From Candidatus Poseidoniaceae archaeon (lineage in GTDB: Archaea; Thermoplasmatota; Poseidoniia; Poseidoniales; Poseidoniaceae): a stretch of DNA of 12,492 bases. The DNA lies in contig DUJC01000060.1 in the NCBI GenBank assembly GCA_013330015.1, forward strand, positions 1,749 through 14,240. The letters run 5' to 3'. Of the stretch, positions 1 through 7,013 are shown in pieces. How positions within the stretch are numbered: the stretch's first letter is position 1; each line of letters begins with the position of its first letter. A model generated the notes under the pieces. The model saw only the letters and a list, made by a program, of their open reading frames with translations, ran no database searches and was not told the DNA's origin. Position numbers and translations under genes: made by a program.

Positions 1-498
1 TGCACCTGCAATGACCGTCTTTGCAGATGGAATGTAGACCATGAGATTGCAACTGCTCGGACCAGGTGCTTCGATGAATTCGATGGTTTGGTCATCGAGC
101 ATCGATTCCTGATGCATATCAAGTTCTGTTGCATCCACAATCGGCATATCTGAGTCGAATCGATTGGCCCATGTTGTAAAAAAGTCACCTGATGCAAGTG
201 AGGATATCGCTGATGCATGAGCTTTGATTGGAACATTTTCAAAGCGTTCTGAAATCGATGCGCTACCTCCACTAAACGGATAGCGTCTCGATGTAAGAAC
301 AATTTCTCGAAGGTTCAAGTCCTCTCCGAGTTGGCCAACAATTCGCTCTTGCTGAAGCAGTTGATACCAAGCGGTACCGGAATCGATGAGGATAGCTTCC
401 TCTGAATCCATCAACAAGACCGCATTCGCATCGTGATGGATTCCTGGGAGACGCACGATGCGCATGAAGTACGGTACTCCCTCAAGTGTTTGAACCAT
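1..498 (-). CDS. Metallo-beta-lactamase-fold protein with degenerate metal site, partial (C-terminus outside window)
   Basis: The frame is open from an ATG at 498 down to base 1, giving the first 166 residues. The layout is that of the MBL superfamily. There is an N-terminal strand pair with LPGIHHDANAVLL and then AILIDSGT (residues 35-42). The strand-plus-loop that normally reads LTHxHxDHxGG follows at 68-78, and a later TPGH-like turn and TGD-like strand lie at 144-166. The metal ligands are missing. The loop reads LTSRRYPFSGG, so His, His, Asp and His become S70, R72, P74 and F75. The turn reads APGP (P147 for His), and the strand ends AGA (A166 for Asp). Active family members are metal-dependent hydrolases or oxidoreductases; this copy is unlikely to bind metal in the usual way. 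The reading frame is clean, so it is probably a maintained non-catalytic or repurposed protein. It diverges from rpl40e across 61 bp. Its substrate or partner is unknown. Confidence 0.8.
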   Translation of the reverse strand, partial: MVQTLEGVPYFMRIVRLPGIHHDANAVLLMDSEEAILIDSGTAWYQLLQQERIVGQLGEDLNLREIVLTSRRYPFSGGSASISERFENVPIKAHASAISSLASGDFFTTWANRFDSDMPIVDATELDMHQESMLDDQTIEFIEAPGPSSCNLMVYIPSAKTVIAGA

Positions 499-531
499 GC
501 CATCCAGTTGTCTCAAATCCGGCGGTTGCGG

Positions 532-538
532 TTAAATA
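532..538. promoter_or_regulatory. TATA-like box in the MBL/rpl40e divergent gap
   Basis: TTAAATA is centred 25 bases upstream of the rpl40e ATG at 560, the spacing expected for an archaeal leaderless transcript. Read on the minus strand it is TATTTAA, centred about 37 bases upstream of the MBL-fold ATG at 498, so the same element could serve both genes, leaving the latter a short leader. No other AT-rich element lies in the 61-bp gap. Confidence 0.5.
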
Positions 539-559
539 GAGGAAGTTGGTCGCAAGGCC

Positions 560-709
560 ATGGCACGATTTCCTGAGGCTGAAGCTCGTATGCTTGTGCG
601 TAAGATTTGCATGAAGTGTAACGCTCGAAACGCTGCACGTGCTGTACGTTGCAGGAAATGTGGTTACAAAGGCCTTCGCTGGAAGAACATCGAGCGTAAG
701 GGCAACTGA
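560..709 (+). CDS. rpl40e: Large ribosomal subunit protein L40e
   Basis: This is a 49-residue basic protein that begins [10 protein letters not shown] and carries a four-cysteine zinc site, C17-x2-C20 and C31-x2-C34, followed by GYKGLRWKN. Size, cysteine spacing and flanking residues match archaeal ribosomal protein L40e, the stand-alone equivalent of the ribosomal half of the eukaryotic ubiquitin-L40 fusion. It would act in the large ribosomal subunit. It is too short to show up in long-ORF scans. The ATG at 560 is supported by the TATA-like box centred 25 bases upstream and by the family's usual N-terminus. The gene converges on the prepilin peptidase gene, whose stop codon is 3 bp beyond its own. 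Confidence 0.95.
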   Translation: MARFPEAEARMLVRKICMKCNARNAARAVRCRKCGYKGLRWKNIERKGN

Positions 710-712
710 TCC

Positions 713-1711
713 TCACGGTAATAGCAAAGGCAGAATGGCTGCCATTGGATCCCCAATCAACCACAATGGCAAGATTGCAGGGAACAAAAACAACAACAAG
801 GGTAGTTTCAAACTAACCCATATGCGCTCGGCACCGATATCCTCCAATCGATGGATGTGCTCGTTCATTTCTTCATCTGTCGGTGTTCTTCGTGGTGCTC
901 GCTTCTTATGAATCAAAACTGTTTCACCACTCGGCATATCCATTGTATCGGAAAGAATCCAAACATGCCTCTCACGGACGGAGGCTAACGGTACTGAAAG
1001 AGACATCCAGGCCATGAAGAGGTCCGAAACAGTCCTTACAGAACCTGTTGCAATGTTTCTCAACAACAAAACGAATGGGATGAGCACGAACAAAAATCCA
1101 CCCCAAATCAAAAGGCTCAGTGATGGAGGGAGATGCATGACGATCTCGTTCATCGAAGCATCTGAGTAGATTGGTACTTCTGTCCATGAAGGGAACAGCA
1201 ACGTGACCCACATCAAGGCCTTTGCATCCGCACCACCGTGAATGAACCTAAATCTCCAAGCAAGGTCGATGATGAACAACGTGAACAATGCTCCAATATA
1301 CGACCACCACAAGGTCGCTTCCGTTGTTGCCTCACCAATGAGGACATCGAGCGGTGAGATCTCTGCGTACCGTAGAGCTCCAGCAACCAATCCGATTACT
1401 GAAAGGAGATACCACAACAGGACAACCTGATCCAGTCGATTTCCTTGACGGGCATCCTTCATCGTGGGTCTGCCGATCACAGAACCACTTGCATAGGCAA
1501 GGAGTGCAGATGCTGTGAGCCATACAGACCAATGGGGTCCCTGTATCAATAAATCAAGAGACCAGATGAATACAATCGGCTTGGTCCAAACCATCCAATG
1601 CTCGTTCGAAACACGACGTTCCTTGTGGTCGAACCATGCAGCCCACCCCATGCAGAGAATGAGAACACCCATTCGAGCCCATCCAAGAATGGTTTCTTCA
1701 TCGGCATCCAT
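713..1711 (-). CDS. Archaeal prepilin/preflagellin peptidase-like protein (A24 aspartic protease family)
   Basis: This is a polytopic membrane protein of about 332 residues. Both catalytic aspartate motifs of the A24 type IV prepilin peptidase family are visible (numbering from the ATG at 1711). The first is AAWFDHKERRVSN with D28 at the end of the first helix, and the second is FIHGGADAK with D162. The C-terminal hydrophobic end, preceded by ERIWVSLKLPLLLF, resembles the end of archaeal PibD/FlaK enzymes. These enzymes cleave class III signal peptides from archaellins and type IV pilins at the cytoplasmic face of the membrane. The protein is longer than typical FlaK or PibD (roughly 230-250 residues), partly through a charged segment near residues 235-300 before the last helix. 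A GTG at 1723 would add four residues, but a TTTAA box centred about 28 bases upstream of the ATG favours 1711. No pilin or archaellin gene is in the window, so the substrate is unknown. Confidence 0.85.
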   Translation of the reverse strand: MDADEETILGWARMGVLILCMGWAAWFDHKERRVSNEHWMVWTKPIVFIWSLDLLIQGPHWSVWLTASALLAYASGSVIGRPTMKDARQGNRLDQVVLLWYLLSVIGLVAGALRYAEISPLDVLIGEATTEATLWWSYIGALFTLFIIDLAWRFRFIHGGADAKALMWVTLLFPSWTEVPIYSDASMNEIVMHLPPSLSLLIWGGFLFVLIPFVLLLRNIATGSVRTVSDLFMAWMSLSVPLASVRERHVWILSDTMDMPSGETVLIHKKRAPRRTPTDEEMNEHIHRLEDIGAERIWVSLKLPLLLFLFPAILPLWLIGDPMAAILPLLLP

Positions 1712-1734
1712 TGAAGTGTCCACGTCGCCAATGA

Positions 1735-1742
1735 CCTTAAAG
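1735..1742 (-). promoter_or_regulatory. TATA-like box of the prepilin peptidase gene
   Basis: On the minus strand the sequence reads CTTTAAGG, with TTTAA at 1741-1737. It is centred about 28 bases before the ATG at 1711 but only about 16 before the in-frame GTG at 1723. That spacing decides for the ATG if the transcript is leaderless. Confidence 0.4.
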
Positions 1743-1791
1743 ACGGCCCACTACAAGAAGGAAGTATTGGGCATTCCAGGGGGCTTACAAG

Positions 1792-2058
1792 ATGGACGTT
1801 GAGACACGACTACAACAAGTTGCGACCGTCATCAATCAAATCGATGACCCGAAGGTTCCTCGAAACATTCGCAAACAAGCGAAAGAGACCTGTGAAAACT
1901 GGTTGTTGAACAAAGGTAAGAAGCTCGATGTCCGCATTGCTATGTCCCAATCAAAACTTGAGGAGTTGTACGAAGATCCGAATATTCCGCCCGAATTCGG
2001 AACACTCATCCTCATGATCAATACTGAACTTGAAAAGATCCTCACAGATATTCTGTGA
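1792..2058 (+). CDS. UPF0147 family protein
   Basis: This is an 88-residue, mostly helical, soluble protein. Two segments match the pattern of the archaeal UPF0147 family: DDPKVPRNIRKQAKE near residues 22-36, and an equivalent later unit with YEDPNIPPEFGTLI near 65-78. The two DPxxPxx units look like an internal helical repeat. The family is widespread in archaea, and I know of no established function. The ATG at 1792 begins a clean frame. Only a weak TATA-like AGTATTGG (1763-1770) lies at the leaderless distance. The gene diverges from the prepilin peptidase gene. Its TGA stop directly abuts the stop codon of the convergent AI-2E gene, and its last six codons form a perfect inverted repeat. 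Confidence 0.85.
   Translation: MDVETRLQQVATVINQIDDPKVPRNIRKQAKETCENWLLNKGKKLDVRIAMSQSKLEELYEDPNIPPEFGTLILMINTELEKILTDIL
2042..2058. terminator. Possible bidirectional hairpin/terminator at convergent gene ends
   Basis: TCACAGA-TAT-TCTGTGA is a perfect 7-bp inverted repeat with a 3-base loop, ending exactly at the UPF0147 stop codon and starting right after the AI-2E stop on the other strand. It is followed by a pyrimidine-rich stretch on the plus strand and by CTTTTC on the minus strand. Archaeal termination depends mainly on U-tracts, so a terminator role is only a suggestion. Confidence 0.3.
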
Positions 2059-3486
2059 TTACTCTTCCTCTTCCAGTTGCTCGTAGAGGGATTCTAAGAC
2101 CGTTCTATTGGATTTTTTCAATCGTCCAGATTCAACATCAATGTTGTTCAATTGAAGAACGTAGGCATCGTTGTCGTACAAGGAAGCCGCCTCTTGGATG
2201 AATCTGTACTGTTCTGTTGTGACACGGTTTCGCTTCAGTGAACGCTCAATGGCATGCTTTGCAGCGACCTTGGTCATTTGACGGTCGCTTAATCCAAGGA
2301 TGCGTTGGAGCTCTTCCAACGATCGACTCTCATGACTGGAGATTCGACCATCCTTCAGGGCCTCCTTCCAAGCCTCATCAATCGATGGGGCTCGTTCTGC
2401 AAGCAGAATAGCAATCGGACGAGTTGGTTCGATGTTTTCGAGTACAATCTTGAAGATGACTGTAAATGGAACGACAAGAACCATTCCTAGGATGCCCCAC
2501 ACCCAATAGGAATATGCGGTTGTCAGAAGAAGCAAAACTGGTGAAATGTCGAGAGCCCGTCCTGCCCATTTCGTTTCGATGATGCTTCCCCAGAGTTGTT
2601 GGTTTGATACAAGTAAAATCAACATGACAAACCACCCAACAGGAGAGAGGGTTACAAATCCGAGAATCAGCGGTGGAATCGTTGCTATCAATGAACCAAT
2701 GTAAGGTACATAATTGAGAATGAAGGTGAGTAAAGCCCATGTAAACCACAAATCAATTCCGAAGATGAAGAGGATGATTGCTGTAATTCCAGCAGTACCT
2801 AAGCCAACGCCCGTTTTGACAACAACATACGTATTGATGCTCTCTTGAATCTGAATTTGCATATCTTGAACACGACCAGACACACCACCTGGCCAAGCTC
2901 TTTCGATTCGACCTGGCAAAAAGTTCGCTTCAAAGATGATAAAAATGAGGAAAAAGGACACCGTCAAACCCATCCCTAGCAAACTGCCTACACTGGAGAC
3001 AACTCCACCAACAAGATCGGCTATGCCTGAATCACTCGACAAAAGACCCATTTCTGCGAGGTCTTCGGTAAACGTTCCATTGGTTGAATTCAAGGATTCA
3101 GTAATCGAGGAGCCGACGACCGGTGTTCCTTTCAATTGGTTCCAACGCTTGTCCAATTTCTGATTGTACTGCTTGATTCGGTCGTCATCATCAGCAAGGT
3201 CGCTCACCTGATCAAAGGCAAGATAGCCCGCAGCGACGACGATCAAAAATGCTGAAAGAATCATCGTGACATAGGAGAGACCGATTGGAAATCCGTTCTT
3301 TGAGAGATAATCGGCACCAGGTTTCAACACAAAGTAAATTCCAAGTGCGATGAAGAATGGCTGGAAAATACCCTTGAGTTCAATCATCCAAACTGTGAGC
3401 AAGGTCAAGAGGATGGCCGCAAAGGCAAGGTTACCGAGACGCTTGTGAAACGTCTCATTATCGAACACAGATTCCTGCCCGTCCAT
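2059..3486 (-). CDS. AI-2E family membrane permease with charged C-terminal tail
   Basis: About 475 residues (numbering from the ATG at 3486). Two signatures of the AI-2E (PerM/TqsA) transporter family are clear: FILNYVPYIGSLIATIPP around residues 255-272, and GRALDISPVLLLL followed by WGILGMVLVVPF around 309-341. Hydrophobic helices at the N-terminus, a soluble stretch near 95-155 and a further helix block complete the family fold. Members are linked to export of small molecules such as autoinducer-2, or to Na+(Li+)/H+ antiport; the substrate here cannot be read from sequence. After the last helix, about 115 mostly charged residues form a presumed cytoplasmic tail with three similar short units near R381, R421 and R455, ending in LEEEE. 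A GTG at 3495 is an alternative start. The gene lies 30 bp downstream of the MFS gene on the same strand, with a TATA-like box over the MFS stop codon, so it may be both co-transcribed and separately started. Confidence 0.87.
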   Translation of the reverse strand: MDGQESVFDNETFHKRLGNLAFAAILLTLLTVWMIELKGIFQPFFIALGIYFVLKPGADYLSKNGFPIGLSYVTMILSAFLIVVAAGYLAFDQVSDLADDDDRIKQYNQKLDKRWNQLKGTPVVGSSITESLNSTNGTFTEDLAEMGLLSSDSGIADLVGGVVSSVGSLLGMGLTVSFFLIFIIFEANFLPGRIERAWPGGVSGRVQDMQIQIQESINTYVVVKTGVGLGTAGITAIILFIFGIDLWFTWALLTFILNYVPYIGSLIATIPPLILGFVTLSPVGWFVMLILLVSNQQLWGSIIETKWAGRALDISPVLLLLTTAYSYWVWGILGMVLVVPFTVIFKIVLENIEPTRPIAILLAERAPSIDEAWKEALKDGRISSHESRSLEELQRILGLSDRQMTKVAAKHAIERSLKRNRVTTEQYRFIQEAASLYDNDAYVLQLNNIDVESGRLKKSNRTVLESLYEQLEEEE

Positions 3487-3512
3487 ACTGTGCACTGTTG
3501 GATATCACGTTT

Positions 3513-3521
3513 GAATTTATT
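3513..3521 (-). promoter_or_regulatory. TATA-like box of the AI-2E gene overlapping the MFS stop codon
   Basis: On the minus strand the sequence reads CAATAAATTC, and the TAA within it is the MFS stop codon (3519-3517). It is centred about 31 bases before the ATG at 3486, which is compatible with an internal promoter and a very short leader. Confidence 0.35.
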
Positions 3522-4863
3522 GTGAGGTCTGCTCGGCATCAGAAAACTCAACTTTGAACGAGAGAAGGAAAGCGAGCATCATCAAGACGCCACAGATATG
3601 GAAGGCTGTATGGTAATCAAAAAATCCAGTGCGGTCAACCGTAATGGTCCAAACATAACCGCCGGTCAACGGACCCAGGATTCGAGCAAAGGATGAGAGC
3701 GATTCTTGTGAGCCCATGACTGCACCCAATTCATAATCATCACGTCGTGCAAGTGAGGTAAGGAGCGTACTCGATGATGGTTGGAACAATCCGTTTCCTA
3801 TGGCGATGCCTCCTGTGATGAAAATCATCCAAGCCCATACGAAATCCAGTGTTGAATACGGAATCAGAATAAGACCGATTCCTGAGAGGACTGAACCGAA
3901 TCGCAAGATGAACAATGAGCCGAATTTACGCGTCAAAGGCCCAATAAGGCCCCCTTGTGTAATAATTCCGAGAATACCGATCAAGGCGAAGATTCGTCCA
4001 TTATCGGCCTCACTAAATCCGAGTCCTCCTGTTGATGGATCCATCTGCGTGTAAAGGATGAAGACAGCATGCATGACGGTGAATCCAAACATGTAGAGGA
4101 ATGTAACCCACATCAGCGATCCGATGTTTTTGGTACCGAGCATTCGCTGAACATTGGATGCCGTTCGTTTCATAGTTGCAGTCCACGTCTTTGTTGTTCG
4201 AGTCGAACGTGCTTCTGGAACGAGAGATTCGGGGAGATATCGGAACGCTAGGATAAGTGATACGATTGACAGAACACTCGCAAGAAGACAGGGAAGGAGG
4301 TAAGGATGCGTTTCGAGAACGGTTCCTGCAAAGACATCCCAACGCTCAGCAGGGGCCGAAAGTTCTCCTCCTAAGAACGGTCCAATGGTGAAGCCAAGGC
4401 CAAATGCTGCTCCAATCAATCCCATCCTTGTAGCGAGTTGTTTCGGCGTACTGACATCTCCGATGTATGCACGGGCAACTGCAATGTTTCCGTTGAAGAC
4501 GCCTGCGAGGAAACGTGCTACAAGAGCCATCAACAAGGTGTTGGCAAGACCAAACATAGTGAAAAAGACCGTGTTTCCAACCAATCCAATCATGAGTACT
4601 GGGCGTCGGCCAATCCTGTCGCTTAATCCGCCCCAAATAGGAGAGAAGAGGAACTGAGCTGCAGAATAGGAGGTCATCAACAAGCCGACCCAAATCCCTG
4701 TCGAGGTGATGTTTTGATCAACAGCCAGATCTTCGACGAGGTAGGTCAGGAATGGGATAACAATACCAAAACCGATCATATCGATCATGGTAACAAGGAA
4801 GAGAACGACCAGTGCGCCCTTTCCTGCATCAAGAGTGGATGGTGCGTGAACGTCATCATCCAT
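3517..4863 (-). CDS. MFS transporter, drug:H+ antiporter (DHA1/TetA-like) type
   Basis: This 448-residue protein has the twelve-helix pattern of the major facilitator superfamily. The first helix contains MIDMIGFGIVIPFL with an acidic D28, as in TetA-like members. The helix 2-3 loop carries motif A, GGLSDRIGRRP (residues 78-88). A glycine-rich motif C-like segment, GAAFGLGFTIGPFLGG, sits at 151-166. The central loop near 210-245 is basic and separates the two six-helix halves. The family exports small molecules in exchange for protons; the actual substrate is unknown, and a resistance role should not be assumed. The ATG at 4863 precedes a charged N-terminus (MDDDVHAP). It lies 49 bp downstream of the lonB stop on the same strand with no clear TATA box between them, so co-transcription with lonB is plausible. 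Confidence 0.9.
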   Translation of the reverse strand: MDDDVHAPSTLDAGKGALVVLFLVTMIDMIGFGIVIPFLTYLVEDLAVDQNITSTGIWVGLLMTSYSAAQFLFSPIWGGLSDRIGRRPVLMIGLVGNTVFFTMFGLANTLLMALVARFLAGVFNGNIAVARAYIGDVSTPKQLATRMGLIGAAFGLGFTIGPFLGGELSAPAERWDVFAGTVLETHPYLLPCLLASVLSIVSLILAFRYLPESLVPEARSTRTTKTWTATMKRTASNVQRMLGTKNIGSLMWVTFLYMFGFTVMHAVFILYTQMDPSTGGLGFSEADNGRIFALIGILGIITQGGLIGPLTRKFGSLFILRFGSVLSGIGLILIPYSTLDFVWAWMIFITGGIAIGNGLFQPSSSTLLTSLARRDDYELGAVMGSQESLSSFARILGPLTGGYVWTITVDRTGFFDYHTAFHICGVLMMLAFLLSFKVEFSDAEQTSQ

Positions 4864-4871
4864 AGTTCGCT

Positions 4872-4885
4872 GGAGGAAGTCCTCC
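4872..4885. repeat. Short perfect inverted repeat between lonB and the MFS gene
   Basis: GGAGGA-AG-TCCTCC is a 6-bp perfect inverted repeat, or a 5-bp stem with a 4-base loop. It starts 8 bases upstream of the MFS ATG in the 49-bp gap after lonB. In the MFS transcript the upstream arm reads GGAGGA, which is Shine-Dalgarno-like but too far from the start to be a normal site. It might be a small regulatory or processing hairpin. Confidence 0.3.
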
Positions 4886-4912
4886 CTTTGAAGTCATGCT
4901 TCTATCAAGGAA

Positions 4913-6949
4913 TCAAATCGAGGTTGTTGGACCTGTCAAGTCTGGCGTCAAACGGTCGATGACTGAGCCAAGACGCTCGACCAAACTTTGCTTTTGTTCA
5001 TGCGTGATGAGTGCATGTTCCATGACCTCGTCCAAGGTATCGACTGCGATGACTTCAATCATGCTTTCAAATTGCTCGTCCAACAATACATCTTGCATGT
5101 TGGAACGTGGAATGACAACGGTCTTGACTCCAGCTCGAGCAGCCGCCTCAATCTTCGCAGTGACCCCACCAATAGGGAGGACTTCACCACGAACGGAGAG
5201 CGAACCCGTCATGGCAAGATCTTGACGAATTGGAATATTCTCGAGCGCAGAGATGATGGCTGTTGCAATGGTAATCGAGGCAGAGTCGCCATCGACACCG
5301 TGTGTGTCAACAAACTGGATGTGGATGTCGTAATCTGAGACGTCCTTACCCGTGAGTTTCTTGATGACTGCACTCACGTTGGTGACGCTCTCCTTTGCGA
5401 GATCACTCAAACCACCTGTTGCGTGTATCTTTCCGCCACCACCTTGCGATGGTGTAACAAGGGCTTCCACAGGCAGCATGATGCCGGAAAAGTCAGAGAG
5501 ACCCGAGTTCGCACCAAGGACAGCAAGCCCGTTCACACGTCCAACACGGTTTCCGGAGTTGACGATGAGAGCGTAGTCCAAACGACGCTCGATCATTCGG
5601 TCAGCAACTTGTTGTTCGAGTGGCTTTGCAATTGAGCGCGCTGCTAAGACGTGAGCATCCGTGACGTACGGCGCGCCGTCTTCAGCGGCAAGATCTCCAG
5701 CGATTCGAACCAATCCACCAAGCTCACGAAGTCGAAGAGAAAGTTTGCCTCGACGACCTGCCCGACGCTGAGCTTCTCGGAGAATCAAGCCAACACCAGA
5801 TTTGTCGAAGTGAGGGATTTCTCGGGTACTGCCCATGTCTCGACGAACTTCTTGAGCAATGAAGCGAATCAGTCGCTTTCGGTTACGGTTGGTATCTGGC
5901 ATTTCTGAGTTCACATAGACCTCATATCCATACCCACGAATACGGCTTCGAAGTGCTGGATGCATGCCTTGGATTGCATCGAGATTTCCAGCAGCGATGA
6001 GAATAAAGTCACAAGGAACTGGTTCTGTCTTAGTCAAAGCACCGGAGGATCGTTCGGAACGGCCTGAAATTGGGAAGGCACGCTCTTGCATAGCCGTTAG
6101 TAGGGCTTGTTGTTCTTCGAGTCGTAAGAGATTGATTTCATCGATGTAAAGAACACCTTTGTTAGCACGATGTATGGCACCTGGTTCGACACGATCGTGC
6201 GCAGGTGTTTCCATACCACCCGATTGGAACGGATCGTGACGGACATCGCCAAGAAGCGAACCGGAGAGTGTAGCGGTTGCGTCGACAAACGGTGGTCTCT
6301 CGTCCAAGTCGTGCTTGACAAGAACCTTCGGAATACGTCCTTCATCGCCTGAGCCAAGCCGGCTGCGAATGAACATGTATCCGAACATCAACAGGAACAT
6401 ACCAAACAACAATGTGAGGATATCTCCACTTGGAATTGCGACAATGACAAGAAGGAAAGCGACCGCACCAAATCCAATGAGAAGCATACGCTGGGCTTTC
6501 TCTTTCTGCTCTCGAATAGCTTCCTTCTGAATACGAACGATGCGCTCTGCACGGCCTGCAGGGACGGAACGAACACGAGGTTCGTTTTCATCGTCCTCGT
6601 TCGGATAGACCAGAACATCCTCAAGGGCATCTTGTGGCAACAAGTCTGTCATCGAGCGAGCAAGCATCGACTTCCCTGTACCAGGGTCACCAATCATCAA
6701 CATGTGTCTGCGCTGTTCAGCCGCTTTTCGAATCACAACAGAACCCGCTTCTTGGCCAATGACTTGGTCAACGAGGCGATCTGGAATTGGAACATCTTCC
6801 GTTGTTTCAAATTTAACATCATCAATCCATTGATCAATGCTTGAAGAAAGCAGGTCGTCGGCATCGTTTGATGGCTCAGGTGCCCAAACAGTGACCATTT
6901 CAGAGTCATCATCGCTGATGACATCCTCTATGGGGTCGCCCTCTGACAT
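4913..6949 (-). CDS. lonB: Membrane-anchored archaeal Lon protease (LonB)
   Basis: 678 residues, close to the usual size for archaeal LonB. An acidic N-terminus is followed by the AAA+ module. Walker A is GDPGTGKS (87-94) and Walker B is [11 protein letters not shown] (265-275). The insertion between them holds two hydrophobic helices (about 154-172 and 176-194), which anchor the enzyme in the membrane. The C-terminal protease domain has the Ser-Lys dyad: S556 in GVDGDSAS, and K599 in [10 protein letters not shown]. LonB is the main membrane-bound ATP-dependent protease of archaea and degrades misfolded and regulatory proteins on the cytoplasmic side. The ATG at 6949 has a GAGG motif 7 bases upstream (6960-6957). 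It follows the large secreted-protein gene by 64 bp and precedes the MFS gene by 49 bp, all on the minus strand. All key residues are present and I see no truncation. Confidence 0.97.
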   Translation of the reverse strand: MSEGDPIEDVISDDDSEMVTVWAPEPSNDADDLLSSSIDQWIDDVKFETTEDVPIPDRLVDQVIGQEAGSVVIRKAAEQRRHMLMIGDPGTGKSMLARSMTDLLPQDALEDVLVYPNEDDENEPRVRSVPAGRAERIVRIQKEAIREQKEKAQRMLLIGFGAVAFLLVIVAIPSGDILTLLFGMFLLMFGYMFIRSRLGSGDEGRIPKVLVKHDLDERPPFVDATATLSGSLLGDVRHDPFQSGGMETPAHDRVEPGAIHRANKGVLYIDEINLLRLEEQQALLTAMQERAFPISGRSERSSGALTKTEPVPCDFILIAAGNLDAIQGMHPALRSRIRGYGYEVYVNSEMPDTNRNRKRLIRFIAQEVRRDMGSTREIPHFDKSGVGLILREAQRRAGRRGKLSLRLRELGGLVRIAGDLAAEDGAPYVTDAHVLAARSIAKPLEQQVADRMIERRLDYALIVNSGNRVGRVNGLAVLGANSGLSDFSGIMLPVEALVTPSQGGGGKIHATGGLSDLAKESVTNVSAVIKKLTGKDVSDYDIHIQFVDTHGVDGDSASITIATAIISALENIPIRQDLAMTGSLSVRGEVLPIGGVTAKIEAAARAGVKTVVIPRSNMQDVLLDEQFESMIEVIAVDTLDEVMEHALITHEQKQSLVERLGSVIDRLTPDLTGPTTSI

Positions 6950-6971
6950 GATGTTTCCTCGCTCTCCTCCC

Positions 6972-6985
6972 CTTTAGGACTTTAG
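6972..6985 (-). promoter_or_regulatory. Direct repeat upstream of lonB
   Basis: On the minus strand CTAAAG occurs twice, at 6985-6980 and 6977-6972, eight bases apart, within the 64-bp region upstream of lonB. One copy may serve as the TATA element; the pair could also be a regulator site. A purine-rich GGGGAGGA (6972-6965) follows immediately. The assignment is tentative. Confidence 0.25.
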
Positions 6986-7013
6986 CATAACCCATAGGGA
7001 TGGATGGATTGCG

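Noticed and set aside
1..498. Pseudogene from frameshift or sequencing error in the MBL gene
   Set aside because: The frame is continuous for 166 codons with family-like strands on both sides of the altered loop. All ligand changes are separate substitutions, which errors would not produce.
639..911. Plus-strand frame starting inside rpl40e and running into the prepilin peptidase gene
   Set aside because: It overlaps two well-supported genes in other frames and has low-complexity composition with no domain.
3517..4863. Tetracycline-resistance determinant
   Set aside because: The protein has TetA-like motifs, but these are shared by the whole DHA1 group. No mobile element or regulator is nearby, and base use looks like the neighbours.
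4988..5338. Long plus-strand open frame opposite lonB
   Set aside because: It lies wholly inside the conserved protease domain coding region on the other strand and shows no recognisable domain; it is a shadow frame. The same applies to the other long antisense frames over lonB, the MFS gene and the large surface protein gene.
6430..6500. Membrane helices interrupting the AAA+ domain of Lon
   Set aside because: At first sight an unusual insertion, but two membrane helices between Walker A and Walker B are the normal feature of archaeal LonB.
6998..7010. Short tandem GGAT repeat between lonB and the large surface gene
   Set aside because: Only about three units, within what chance would give in a 64-bp gap; no symmetry or link to a promoter.
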